Below are positions 1-7,148 of a DNA stretch of 7,464 nucleotides, piece after piece. A model generated the notes under the pieces. The model did not search any database and was not told the origin of the DNA. It saw only the letters and a program-made list of their open reading frames with translations. A program made the position numbers and the translations under genes. Within the stretch, counting starts at the first letter, position 1. Each line of letters begins with the position of its first letter. The stretch is from JAAXKN01 sp050259615 (GTDB lineage: Bacteria; Bacteroidota; Ignavibacteria; Ignavibacteriales; SURF-24), in the NCBI GenBank assembly GCA_050259615.1, contig JBLNAZ010000008.1:1-7464 (forward strand), read 5' to 3'.

Positions 1-830
1 TCCTTGATTTTCCCAATCATAAGGTTGAAGCCCATAGAAAGCTGCCCGATTTCGTCTTTACTCTTATAATCCACAACAACTGACATATCCCCTGCAGCAA
101 TTTTGCCTGTTGCATTGCTCAGGGTATCGATAGGTTTATTTACTTTTTTGCGAATTATCAGGAAGTTAATTATCTGTAATATAAACATCACGGCAGCAAC
201 CGTAAAAATTATATAAAGATAGAAATAGCTGCCTGCAGCGTGCTCTTCCACCTCTGCCTTTGTTCGCTCATCAAGCAATTTAAAGAAGTCATCTATTGGC
301 TGAAGAATAATTGCCCTCTGACGGTGATAATTTTCATCGTGAACAAGCCGTCTTGCAAGCTCCAAATCGGGAGCGCTGTGGACTGTATACTTTCCATTGG
401 CATCCTGAAACAGGCCTTTTACAGCATTCATGGCTTTTTCTTCAGTTGAGACGAGTTCGTTAGATTTATCCTCAGACTCCTTTATCTTGGCGAATTCAGC
501 ATCCGAAAAATTAAGTTCCTTCATCAGCTGAGTGAACGAGGCCGTGCGGCCGTCTTTGCGCGGCTTTTTGCCATTTGAAATATCTACAAGGTCCCAGTAC
601 TCCTTTTCGTATTTTTCATCCCCGGTAACTACATATGTCCTGGCAAGCCTTGTAAGGTCTTCCGAATTTTGCCTTAGCTCAAGAGCAACCTGGTATGATT
701 TATATCTTATTTCCTGACTTTCATTTAGATCTTTCTGCGCGCTTAGCATAAGTAAAGCAGCTGCCCCAAGTCCAAGAATAGCAAGCCCCGTACCTGTATA
801 TATAACCAGAAACATTTTTTTAATTGACAT
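1..830 (-). CDS. HAMP-domain transmembrane sensor, probable methyl-accepting chemotaxis protein (N-terminal part, cut by window edge)
   Basis: This open frame starts at ATG 830 and runs off the left edge after 276 codons, so only the sensing half is visible. Residues 6-28 form a first membrane segment and residues about 201-226 a second. The roughly 170 residues between them should be periplasmic. They are helical and charged, with a motif around residues 59-95 (LARTYVVTGD, then YWDLVDISNGKKPRKDG). A HAMP linker follows from about residue 223, with the conserved proline at 233 and the KDEIGQL motif at 258-264. This TM-sensor-TM-HAMP order fits a chemoreceptor. The output domain lies outside the window, so a histidine kinase or cyclase cannot be excluded. 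The start is supported by AGGGA five bases upstream; an internal ATG at codon 6 is less likely. The gene follows the 705-residue receptor on the same strand, past a terminator hairpin, so it probably has its own promoter in the AT-rich spacer 831-946. I recognise no ligand-binding signature. Confidence 0.85.
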   Translation of the reverse strand, partial: MSIKKMFLVIYTGTGLAILGLGAAALLMLSAQKDLNESQEIRYKSYQVALELRQNSEDLTRLARTYVVTGDEKYEKEYWDLVDISNGKKPRKDGRTASFTQLMKELNFSDAEFAKIKESEDKSNELVSTEEKAMNAVKGLFQDANGKYTVHSAPDLELARRLVHDENYHRQRAIILQPIDDFFKLLDERTKAEVEEHAAGSYFYLYIIFTVAAVMFILQIINFLIIRKKVNKPIDTLSNATGKIAAGDMSVVVDYKSKDEIGQLSMGFNLMIGKIK

Positions 831-942
831 GAATTTCCCTTTTACATTCAGACTTAGTTTATTTATATATTTCTATTATGAATTTATTAGATTAGTGATT
901 CATTATCGTACTATAATTAAAAATATTTAGTATGAGGCTTCA

Positions 943-970
943 GAAAAGGCCAGGAAGTTCTTCCTGGCCT
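943..970 (-). terminator. Intrinsic terminator after the chemoreceptor gene
   Basis: Positions 947-956 and 961-970 form a perfect 10-bp inverted repeat (AGGCCAGGAA / TTCCTGGCCT) with a four-base loop. On the minus strand it is followed by TTTTC, a short T-run. It starts about 20 bases after the stop codon at 991-993, the normal place for a rho-independent terminator. The T-run is short, so some read-through into the next sensor gene is possible. Confidence 0.75.
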
Positions 971-990
971 GTATCCATTTTGAAATATGT

Positions 991-3108
991 TTAACTGTGC
1001 TGGTAGTGAGCGGATTTAGCGGATAATCTCTTGTTAATGGACTTTTCCTGGAGATCCTTTCTGTTTCCTCTGCCGTTTTCCTCTAGCTTAAAACGGCTTA
1101 TAAGTTCCTGGAGATTTACCGTCAGCCGGTTTAAGTCCTCTGCAGCATGTGCAATCTGCTCGGTCCCCGCGGCACTCTGCTGTGTAACGGATGAAATGCC
1201 TTCAATGTTCTTTGAAATCTGCTCTGTGGCGCTGGACTGCTCTTCGCTTGCCGCAGCAACCTGCATAACAACGTCAGTTGCTTTTCGGGCTCCTGAAAGT
1301 ATTTCATTTAACACCTGTGCTACTTCCTCAGTAAGCAGCATACCTTCTTCCACGGCTTTCTGAGCCTGGTCCATAGAGGAATTTGCCTCCACTGCTTCTT
1401 TCTGAATAGCTCTTATGGTTTCAGCAATCTCTTTTGTTGCCTTTGTTGTCCGCTCTGCAAGTTTCCTTACCTCATCGGCCACAACTGCAAATCCTCTTCC
1501 CTGCTCGCCGGCCCTTGCAGCCTCAATTGCGGCGTTAAGTGCAAGTAAATTGGTCTGATCTGCAATGTCATCAATAACCTGGGTAATTTCTCCAATCTGG
1601 TCGGTTTTACCCGCAAGATTTGTGATTATTCTGCCAGTCTCTTTTGTGGAAATTACAATTTTCTCAATCCCTTTTTTTGTATCCTGAACCTTCTTCGCCC
1701 CTTTTTCGGCAGCAGCACTCGAGGTTCTCGAAACTTCAGCAGCCTCATTTGCATTTTTAGCCGTTTCAAAAACGGTTTTTGTCATCTCTTCAATTGCACC
1801 TGCCACTTCGGTTGCCTGCTGGCTCTGCTCCTGTGCTCCTGCTGCCATCTGTTCACTTGAAGATGAAATTTCATTTGCCGCGCTTGCTGTTGCCTGAACG
1901 GCTTCAGATACCTCCGAAAGTGCGCTTCCCATAGACTCTCCCAACTGGTTAATGCTGTTCTTTATCAGCTGGTGATCGCCTTTATATTCCCCTTTAACTC
2001 TTGCAGTTAGATCGCCTGAAGCCATAAGCTCCAGAACGTCACTCCCTTCCATAACGGGCAGAATTACGGCATCTAAAATCTTATTTACTCCCGCTACAAT
2101 ATCACTGTATCCGCCATGAAATTTTTGAATATTCCCCCTGGTTTTCAGCTCCCCGTTTATTGAAGCTTTTGTCAGCACGTCAGTTTCATCAGCCAGCTCT
2201 TTGAGTGATGAAATCACTTTTGTAAGTGCTTTCCCCAGGACATCCTTTTCAGATTTAATTTTCAGTTCTGATTTCAAATCACCCTCGGCTATCTTATCCG
2301 CTGCATTTACCTGCTCTCTGATATTTTCAACCATCTTTTTGAATGAGGCTGCAAGCATCCCAAGCTCATCCTTCGACACGGCATTTACCTGTACATCAAC
2401 GTCTCCAAGCGCCATCTTTTCGGCTGCCTCTGAAAGCTCCCTGACCGGCTTGCTGATCAGTCGCGATATAAAAATGCCAAGTCCTATTCCCAAACCCACT
2501 GCGCCTATTATCATGAGTATCATAAAAAGGCGTGCTCGTGAATACATCTGGTCACTTTCCGCAAAATATCTTTTCCCATTATCCTCTTTAATCCTGGCTA
2601 GCTTTATCAAAAGCGTATCCACAATATCTGATTTTTCCCTGGCTTTGCCCTGGGCGAGAACTACAGACTCCCTTCTTGTTTCAATATTTTCTGTGTTGCC
2701 AAGACTTACAACCTGGTCCGATACGCTTTTATAGTCCTGCCATGCGGCTTCAAACTGCGCAAGAAGCATTTCCCCTTTTTCGGAATGGATCAGGGGTCTG
2801 GCTTCTGCAATATTTTGTTTCATCATATTCTCATACTGATCCATTCTTTGCTGAAATTTGATGCGGTCTTCAGCCGATGCTGCCAGAAGAAAATTATTCT
2901 GCGCTCTTCCAAAATATACCAGGTCAACATTTGCTTCTTTCAGATATGAAATGCCAAGTGTTTCATTTGAATAAAGGTTTTCCAGCATTTCGTTTATTGA
3001 ACCCATACTCGACAGGCCCTGAACACCAACAATCACTGTAAGAGCGGAAACAACTATAAAAGATAGTATAAGTTTCTGCCCGATTCTTAGATTATAGAAC
3101 CATTTCAT
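991..3108 (-). CDS. Methyl-accepting chemotaxis protein with 4-helix-bundle sensor and several HAMP-like units
   Basis: This is a complete 705-residue inner-membrane chemoreceptor. Membrane segments are at about 12-32 and 194-216. Between them is a helical periplasmic domain of the four-helix-bundle MCP type, about 160 residues. A HAMP domain (213-263, P221, KDELGML at 246-252) is followed by three HAMP-like units at about 264-305, 306-352 and 353-397, recognisable by repeated GDL/NGEL turns. The long signalling hairpin runs from about 400 to 672. Its highly conserved tip (about 512-554) contains DQTNLLALNAAIEAARAGEQ, with the turn near E535; this part contacts CheA and CheW in known receptors. 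Candidate methylation regions carry EQ/EE pairs near 419-441 and 620-629. There is no C-terminal NWETF-like CheR tether. The start ATG overlaps the stop of the upstream kinase gene (ATGA), and GGAG lies five bases before it, so start and coupling are well supported. No chemotaxis kinase or adaptor gene is in the window, and the stimulus cannot be read from the sequence. Confidence 0.97.
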   Translation of the reverse strand: MKWFYNLRIGQKLILSFIVVSALTVIVGVQGLSSMGSINEMLENLYSNETLGISYLKEANVDLVYFGRAQNNFLLAASAEDRIKFQQRMDQYENMMKQNIAEARPLIHSEKGEMLLAQFEAAWQDYKSVSDQVVSLGNTENIETRRESVVLAQGKAREKSDIVDTLLIKLARIKEDNGKRYFAESDQMYSRARLFMILMIIGAVGLGIGLGIFISRLISKPVRELSEAAEKMALGDVDVQVNAVSKDELGMLAASFKKMVENIREQVNAADKIAEGDLKSELKIKSEKDVLGKALTKVISSLKELADETDVLTKASINGELKTRGNIQKFHGGYSDIVAGVNKILDAVILPVMEGSDVLELMASGDLTARVKGEYKGDHQLIKNSINQLGESMGSALSEVSEAVQATASAANEISSSSEQMAAGAQEQSQQATEVAGAIEEMTKTVFETAKNANEAAEVSRTSSAAAEKGAKKVQDTKKGIEKIVISTKETGRIITNLAGKTDQIGEITQVIDDIADQTNLLALNAAIEAARAGEQGRGFAVVADEVRKLAERTTKATKEIAETIRAIQKEAVEANSSMDQAQKAVEEGMLLTEEVAQVLNEILSGARKATDVVMQVAAASEEQSSATEQISKNIEGISSVTQQSAAGTEQIAHAAEDLNRLTVNLQELISRFKLEENGRGNRKDLQEKSINKRLSAKSAHYQHS

Positions 3109-3117
3109 ACAAACTCC
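3105..3117 (-). promoter_or_regulatory. Ribosome binding site and ATGA stop/start overlap coupling kinase and chemoreceptor
   Basis: On the minus strand the kinase gene ends ACG GAG TTT GTA TGA. The receptor ATG (3108-3106) shares bases with that TGA (3107-3105). GGAG at 3117-3114 is a good Shine-Dalgarno sequence five bases before the ATG, and it lies inside the last codons of the kinase. This is the classic layout for translational coupling, in which ribosomes finishing the kinase reinitiate on the receptor. Confidence 0.8.
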
Positions 3118-3896
3118 GTTAATTTATTTTTATAAGGGAAATCAATTTTAACAATTGTAAAGCTGTCTTTCTGACTTATAATGGTAAAGCCGCAAGCGAA
3201 TATGTCTGTAATGCGCCTGACTATAGAAAGTCCAAGCCCGTTTCCATTATGCTGAAAGGTTTTTCTGTTAAACTGGCGAAAAGGTTCTATCTTGCTTATC
3301 TCTTCTTCAGTTATCCCGATTCCACAATCCTTAATTTCAAGCTGATAGGTATAGGGGCCTTTTGCACCGGTCACTTCAAGCTTTGATCCTGCCTTGGTGA
3401 ATTTAAGAGCGTTGTCGAATAGTTCTTTGGATATAAGTTCAAGGTAATTGTCAGGTATTTGAAGCTCGGCATCTTCCAGGCTGGCCACGAGGTCTTCTTT
3501 TCTGTCCTCTTTCTCAGCCATATGCATTACAGTTTCTTTTATGGTCATTGTATGCGCGTACAAATTACTCTCCTTGAGTTCCTTATTCATATTCTTTTCC
3601 TTGCTGAGGCATTCCAGTGCGGCAAAATCAATAAACTTTTCTATTGTCCTGTATAATCTTCTGCTGCTTTTTTCGATATTCTGGATCATATTGAGAATCT
3701 CCTCCCTGCTCAGGGAATCCAGATCATCTGATATTATCTGAGTAAATCCCATGATTGAAACCAGCGGCGTTCTGAGCTCATGAGGTATGTATGTTGTAAC
3801 ATTGGAAATCAGTTCTTCAAGCCTTTTCTCAAGAATCTTTTCCCCTTCTGCACTACAGCTTTCTTCAATACCCCGGCGGATCTGATTATAATACAT
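3105..3896 (-). CDS. Soluble sensor-less histidine kinase (HisKA + HATPase_c)
   Basis: This 263-residue protein has no membrane segment and no sensor domain, only a short N-terminal helix (about 17-35) leading into the kinase core. The dimerisation and phosphorylation motif is HELRTP with phospho-acceptor H39; E40 and T43 fit the usual phosphatase positions. The ATP-binding domain shows the N-box (ELFDNALKFT, N162), the G1 box DCGIGI (D190, with Cys where Asn is usual), an F-box (EPFRQFNR, 204-211) and the G2 box (NGNGLGLS, 217-224). All catalytic motifs are present, so it should be active. The core resembles that of receiver-kinase fusion proteins as I recall them, but no receiver is attached. 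An in-frame stop lies only about 12 codons upstream of the ATG. The start has only a weak AGG three bases upstream, and the next Met is residue 49, inside the H-box region, so 3896 is the only sensible start. No receiver-only partner is adjacent apart from the NarL-type regulator upstream. The next gene is the overlapping chemoreceptor, suggesting shared input. Confidence 0.92.
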   Translation of the reverse strand: MYYNQIRRGIEESCSAEGEKILEKRLEELISNVTTYIPHELRTPLVSIMGFTQIISDDLDSLSREEILNMIQNIEKSSRRLYRTIEKFIDFAALECLSKEKNMNKELKESNLYAHTMTIKETVMHMAEKEDRKEDLVASLEDAELQIPDNYLELISKELFDNALKFTKAGSKLEVTGAKGPYTYQLEIKDCGIGITEEEISKIEPFRQFNRKTFQHNGNGLGLSIVRRITDIFACGFTIISQKDSFTIVKIDFPYKNKLTEFV

Positions 3897-3947
3897 ATAC
3901 CTGCCATATTTGTTTTTACAATTATCGGCATGTTATGTTTAATATTA

Positions 3948-4024
3948 TGTAAGGACTGCTATGGATAATGTTGTCAGATAAAGACGGAAAGTTTTGTAAG
4001 GATTTAATTACATGGATGTAAGGA
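3948..4024. promoter_or_regulatory. Three direct copies of TGTAAGGA upstream of the kinase-chemoreceptor operon
   Basis: The exact octamer TGTAAGGA occurs at 3948-3955, 3995-4002 and 4017-4024, with start-to-start distances of 47 and 22 bp. The last copy overlaps a dyad, TTACAT-GG-ATGTAA, at 4008-4021, and a small hairpin GGAAT-TTT-ATTCC follows at 4022-4034. All three copies are in the 246-bp spacer between the response regulator gene and the small kinase gene, 52 to 128 bases upstream of the latter's ATG. The position suits binding sites for a transcription factor. The NarL-type regulator encoded next door is the obvious candidate, but that is inference. I could not find a convincing -35/-10 pair in this spacer. 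Confidence 0.45.
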
Positions 4025-4088
4025 ATTTTATTCCGAAGAGATAAGATGTAGGTTTTTAATTTTAGATTATAGCACCTGCAGGCATTAA

Positions 4089-4110
4089 GGCAGGAATCAC
4101 ACTTCCTGCC
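4089..4110 (-). terminator. Probable terminator hairpin after the response regulator gene
   Basis: An 8-bp perfect inverted repeat, GGCAGGAA / TTCCTGCC, has a six-base loop (4097-4102). On the minus strand it starts about 30 bases after the regulator stop codon. The bases that follow (TTAATG) make a poor T-run, so termination may be partial. The stem resembles that of the terminator at 947-970 (shared CAGGAA/TTCCTG core). Confidence 0.5.
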
Positions 4111-4142
4111 GTTGAATATTCGTTTTGATATTTTGCAAAAAA

Positions 4143-4775
4143 TTAAATCAGTTCATTGCGGTGCGCGTATTCTCTGATCTGACCGGTGCATTTAAGGTTC
4201 AGCTTGGTTAATATCCTGTTTCTGTATGTGCTGATGGTTTTTTCGCTTATAGACATTGCCTCTGCAATTTCACGGTATTTTGCGCCGCCCGCAATCAGCC
4301 TCAATACTTCAAACTCGCGGGCTGACAAGGATTCATGAAGAAGCTTTCCTTTCTTCCTATTCTCTACTTCGCCCAGAAGAATTTCCATGAACCTGTCGCT
4401 GAAATATTTATGTCCCTGTGCAATCTTTCTTATTGCACTCAGGAATTCATCGGGTTCTATATCCTTGTTCATATAACCCGAAGCGCCTGCCTCAAGGCAG
4501 CGGCGGGCAAACTGTTCTTCGGAATTTATACTTAAGATAAGGACCGATATTCCAGGATACATAGCCTTGAGGTCATAAAGCAGATCTAGTCCGCTTCTGC
4601 CCGGCATATTGATATCTAGGATTACAATAGATACTTTATTTTTTCTCAGCAGCATAAGAACTTCTTCGGCATTTCTTGCTTCGCAGGAAACTTCCATGTC
4701 AGTTTCTGAACAGATAATTTTCTTCAGTCCTGTTCTTAGGAGTGCATGGTCATCGGCTATCATTACTTTAATCAT
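4143..4775 (-). CDS. NarL/FixJ-family response regulator
   Basis: This 210-residue two-component transcription regulator has the standard family length. The N-terminal receiver domain (about 1-120) has the acidic pair D8-D9, phospho-acceptor D54 in VILDINMPG, the switch Ser at 82 and conserved K104. A linker leads to a LuxR-type helix-turn-helix at about 149-205, starting LSAREFEVLRLIAGG, with the recognition region SISEKTISTYRNRILTKL. Phosphorylation at D54 should promote DNA binding as a dimer. The gene begins six bases after the stop codon of the PAS kinase on the same strand. HisKA_3 kinases characteristically pair with NarL-type regulators, so that kinase is the likely phosphodonor. No clear Shine-Dalgarno sequence precedes the ATG at 4775, so translation probably depends on coupling to the upstream gene. 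Target genes are not shown by the sequence; the repeats in the spacer downstream are candidates. Confidence 0.96.
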   Translation of the reverse strand: MIKVMIADDHALLRTGLKKIICSETDMEVSCEARNAEEVLMLLRKNKVSIVILDINMPGRSGLDLLYDLKAMYPGISVLILSINSEEQFARRCLEAGASGYMNKDIEPDEFLSAIRKIAQGHKYFSDRFMEILLGEVENRKKGKLLHESLSAREFEVLRLIAGGAKYREIAEAMSISEKTISTYRNRILTKLNLKCTGQIREYAHRNELI

Positions 4776-4781
4776 AACAAA

Positions 4782-7052
4782 TTAGTTTTCGTTAGTTTTG
4801 AAATTTGTATTTTTTGCAATAGCTCTTTCGAGAGGAATTTTCAGTGTAACTGTTGTGCCCTTTTCCTTCTGACCGCGGATAGAAAGTTGCCCTCCTGCAA
4901 AGGCAGCTCTTTCCCGCATGCCCTTAAGTCCGAATGAAGCGGTATCCTTCATTATTTTGGAGGTTATTCCTATTCCGTTGTCTTCAATCGCAAGGACCAT
5001 ATTAGTACTTCCTTTTTTGAGAGATACATTTACCCTGGTTGCCCCGGCATGGCGCGAGACGTTTGTAAGGGCTTCCTGTACAGTACGGAATATTATGGTT
5101 GAAACTGAGCCATCGAATTCGAAGTCATTAAATGCCTTCAAATCCGTCCAGCACTCCACTTCGTTATGGCTGGAAAAGGATTCCGCCTGCCATTCAATGG
5201 CCGCAATAAGGCCTGCCGTATCCAGTATATCGGGCCGCAGTTCAGTTGTTATTCTCTGGACCGATTTTATTGTAGAGCTGATGAGGGTTGTCATTTCGTC
5301 AAGCTCAGCAGGGTCCACCTTTTTCCCATTCAGCAGGTCCTTTTTAATTGAATTTGCCATAAGTTTAAGCACCGTAAGGGATTGCCCGAGCTCATCGTGA
5401 ACATCCCTGGCGAGTGTTTTTCTTTCCTCTTCCCGTACATTTTCCAGGTGAGTTGAAAGTGCGCGGGCCTGCTTTTCTGAGGCTTTAATCTTCTTTTCGT
5501 AGGATTTGCTTTTGGAAATGTCCTGCATCAGGCCCATCATCTTCATCGGGTTTCCCTCAGCATCCCTGACCATGTAAATGCGGTACATAAACCATTTGTA
5601 TTTATTATCGGCACATTTCAGCCGGTGCTCAACCTGAAAGAGTTCCCTGGCTGTTCTAATAAGTTCGGAGAGATCCGGCAGATCATCTTTATGTACCCTG
5701 CTTTTCCAAAATTCCTGATCGTTAATAAACTTTTCCGGCGGAAAGCCTGTCAGCCTTTCAATACTGCTGCTTATCCACTTAATATTCATACCACTTGATA
5801 CATCAACATCGAAGAAAGCTACAGGCACAGCATCAAAAATCAGACTCATCCTGCGCTCATTTAGTATAAGGGCTTCTTCTATTTTTTTCCGTTCTGTAAT
5901 ATCTGCATTGGTTCCCAGGATTCTGAGCGGGTAACCGCTTTCCTCCCTGCTGAAAATTTTCCAGTGGCTTAAAATCCAGCGGTATTCTCCGGCCTTGTTG
6001 CTCATCTGGAATTCAACAGTAATATTGTCCGGAAGAGTTTTGGGATCGCTTAACATTTGAATAATGCGTCCCCTTGATTCAGGATGGAGCATCTTAAACC
6101 ATTTATCCAACGTAAGCTTAAATTCATCAGGATCATACCCCAGCATTGTATAGTACCGGGGGCTCAGGAAAATTATATTGCTCTTCAGCTCAAAGTCCCA
6201 GTAACCCTCATCTGCAGCTTCAAGGGCATAGCGAAGTCGTTCCTCGCTGAGGCGGAGAGCCTGTTCGGTCTGTTTTCTTTCGGTAATATCGGCGTGGGTT
6301 CCAATTACTCTGGCGGGCACGCCATTTTTATCCCTTCCGAAGACTTTCCAGTGGCTTAAAATCCATTTGTACTGGCCCGATTTGCAGCGAAGCTGGAATT
6401 CAATTGAAAAATTATCCTTAATAACAGATTCATTAATTGCTTTTTCCGGCAGCCAGTCTTTTTGATCCGGATGCATCAGATCTACCCAGGAATCGTACGT
6501 TTGCTCAAATTCATACGGCTTATAGCCAAGCATAGTGTAATAACGAGGGCTGAAAAATACATCATTTGTTTTGGCATTCCAATCCCAATACCCCTCGTTG
6601 GCTGCATCGAGCGAGTAGCGCAGGCGTTCTTCACTTATGCGTAATGCTTCTTCGGTTTGTTTTCTTTGAGTGACATCTATCGACAATGCGGCAATATAAC
6701 CGGGAAAAGGGGCATACATAATCGATTTAAAATATTTTTTTAATATCGGGCTGTATTCCTCAAACTCCAGATTTTCACCCCGGGCAGCTTTCGAATAGTA
6801 ATCCAGCCATTTTGAGGTCAATCCGGGCAGCAGCTGCCTCAGAGTGTTTCCAAGCACTTTTTCTCTTGAAAGCCCCATCATTTTAGCGCCGGCATCATTT
6901 AATTCTATGTAACTATAATCGAAGGGCTGAAGGTTATCATCATAAATGACCCTGAAAAGGAAAAAACCCTCGAACATTGTTTCGAAAATAGAACGGAATT
7001 TTTGTTCCGGCTGCTGAAGAATCGGAAAATCTATATATGTCTTGCTATTCAT
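4782..7052 (-). CDS. Soluble multi-PAS sensor histidine kinase (four PAS domains, HisKA_3, HATPase_c)
   Basis: This kinase has 756 residues if started at ATG 7052. A TTG three codons upstream (7061) also keeps the frame, but I prefer the ATG; neither has a clear Shine-Dalgarno sequence. There is no membrane segment or signal peptide, so it acts in the cytoplasm. PAS domains lie at about 18-132, 135-259, 264-388 and 391-514. Domains 2-4 are of the PAS_3 type with LMHPD/LHPES/VHKDD motifs, and several end in the C-terminal DITERK motif. A helical linker leads to the HisKA_3 domain with phospho-acceptor H552 in ARDVHDELGQ, then the conserved ELRPDILD. The ATP-binding domain has N664 (QEALTNVSRHA), the G1 box EDNGIGI (D691) and FGLKGMRERA near 707. 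All catalytic motifs are intact. No LOV cysteine motif or obvious haem-binding signature is visible, so the stimulus is unknown. It is the first gene of a two-gene unit with the NarL-type regulator, six bases downstream, and should phosphorylate it. Confidence 0.95.
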   Translation of the reverse strand: MNSKTYIDFPILQQPEQKFRSIFETMFEGFFLFRVIYDDNLQPFDYSYIELNDAGAKMMGLSREKVLGNTLRQLLPGLTSKWLDYYSKAARGENLEFEEYSPILKKYFKSIMYAPFPGYIAALSIDVTQRKQTEEALRISEERLRYSLDAANEGYWDWNAKTNDVFFSPRYYTMLGYKPYEFEQTYDSWVDLMHPDQKDWLPEKAINESVIKDNFSIEFQLRCKSGQYKWILSHWKVFGRDKNGVPARVIGTHADITERKQTEQALRLSEERLRYALEAADEGYWDFELKSNIIFLSPRYYTMLGYDPDEFKLTLDKWFKMLHPESRGRIIQMLSDPKTLPDNITVEFQMSNKAGEYRWILSHWKIFSREESGYPLRILGTNADITERKKIEEALILNERRMSLIFDAVPVAFFDVDVSSGMNIKWISSSIERLTGFPPEKFINDQEFWKSRVHKDDLPDLSELIRTARELFQVEHRLKCADNKYKWFMYRIYMVRDAEGNPMKMMGLMQDISKSKSYEKKIKASEKQARALSTHLENVREEERKTLARDVHDELGQSLTVLKLMANSIKKDLLNGKKVDPAELDEMTTLISSTIKSVQRITTELRPDILDTAGLIAAIEWQAESFSSHNEVECWTDLKAFNDFEFDGSVSTIIFRTVQEALTNVSRHAGATRVNVSLKKGSTNMVLAIEDNGIGITSKIMKDTASFGLKGMRERAAFAGGQLSIRGQKEKGTTVTLKIPLERAIAKNTNFKTNEN
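5865..6638 (-). repeat. Internal tandem duplication of a PAS domain in the sensor kinase
   Basis: Two successive 129-codon units (6638-6252 and 6251-5865) encode PAS domains 2 and 3. Both open with SEERLRY and carry EGYWD, SPRYYTMLGY and KWILSHW/RWILSHW motifs at the same spacing. Counting by eye, about 36 of the first 57 residues are identical. The DNA retains an identical 21-base stretch at 5958-5978 and 6345-6365, exactly 387 bases apart. This points to duplication inside the gene, not to recruitment of an unrelated PAS domain. Confidence 0.85.
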
Positions 7053-7109
7053 ATTAAACAAACAAATACCGGCGCCACCTGTAAAGACTTGCGCGGAATA
7101 AAAATTACA

Positions 7110-7141
7110 AAATTGAATATTACAATAAACTAATTCAATTT
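7110..7141. promoter_or_regulatory. Perfect 9-bp inverted repeat, possible operator
   Basis: AAATTGAAT (7110-7118) and ATTCAATTT (7133-7141) are exact reverse complements separated by 14 bases. The element lies about 60-90 bases upstream of the kinase start, within its likely promoter region. The centre-to-centre distance of 23 bases is about two helical turns, which suits a dimeric regulator. In AT-rich DNA such a repeat can also arise by chance. Confidence 0.3.
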
Positions 7142-7148
7142 CATTATC

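Noticed and set aside
831..946. Promoter for the left-hand sensor gene
   Set aside because: The spacer is so AT-rich that several TATAAA-like hexamers appear, none with a convincing -35 partner, so I did not list one.
2201..2734. Plus-strand open frame of 177 codons
   Set aside because: It lies fully antisense to the chemoreceptor. Its Ser/Phe-rich, low-complexity product is what the reverse frame of an MCP gives, and no domain is recognisable.
3897..3932. Possible receiver domain or longer N-terminus upstream of the small kinase
   Set aside because: The kinase frame hits a stop about 12 codons upstream of the ATG. An ATG in another frame (starting MPIIVKT) does not lead into receiver motifs.
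4918..5400. Plus-strand open frame of 160 codons
   Set aside because: It is antisense to the conserved kinase core of the PAS kinase, with no recognisable motif and no ribosome binding site that I can see.
7053..7061. TTG start at 7061 for the PAS kinase, adding three residues
   Set aside because: An ATG lies three codons downstream at 7052, and there is no Shine-Dalgarno sequence favouring the TTG. The difference does not affect any domain.
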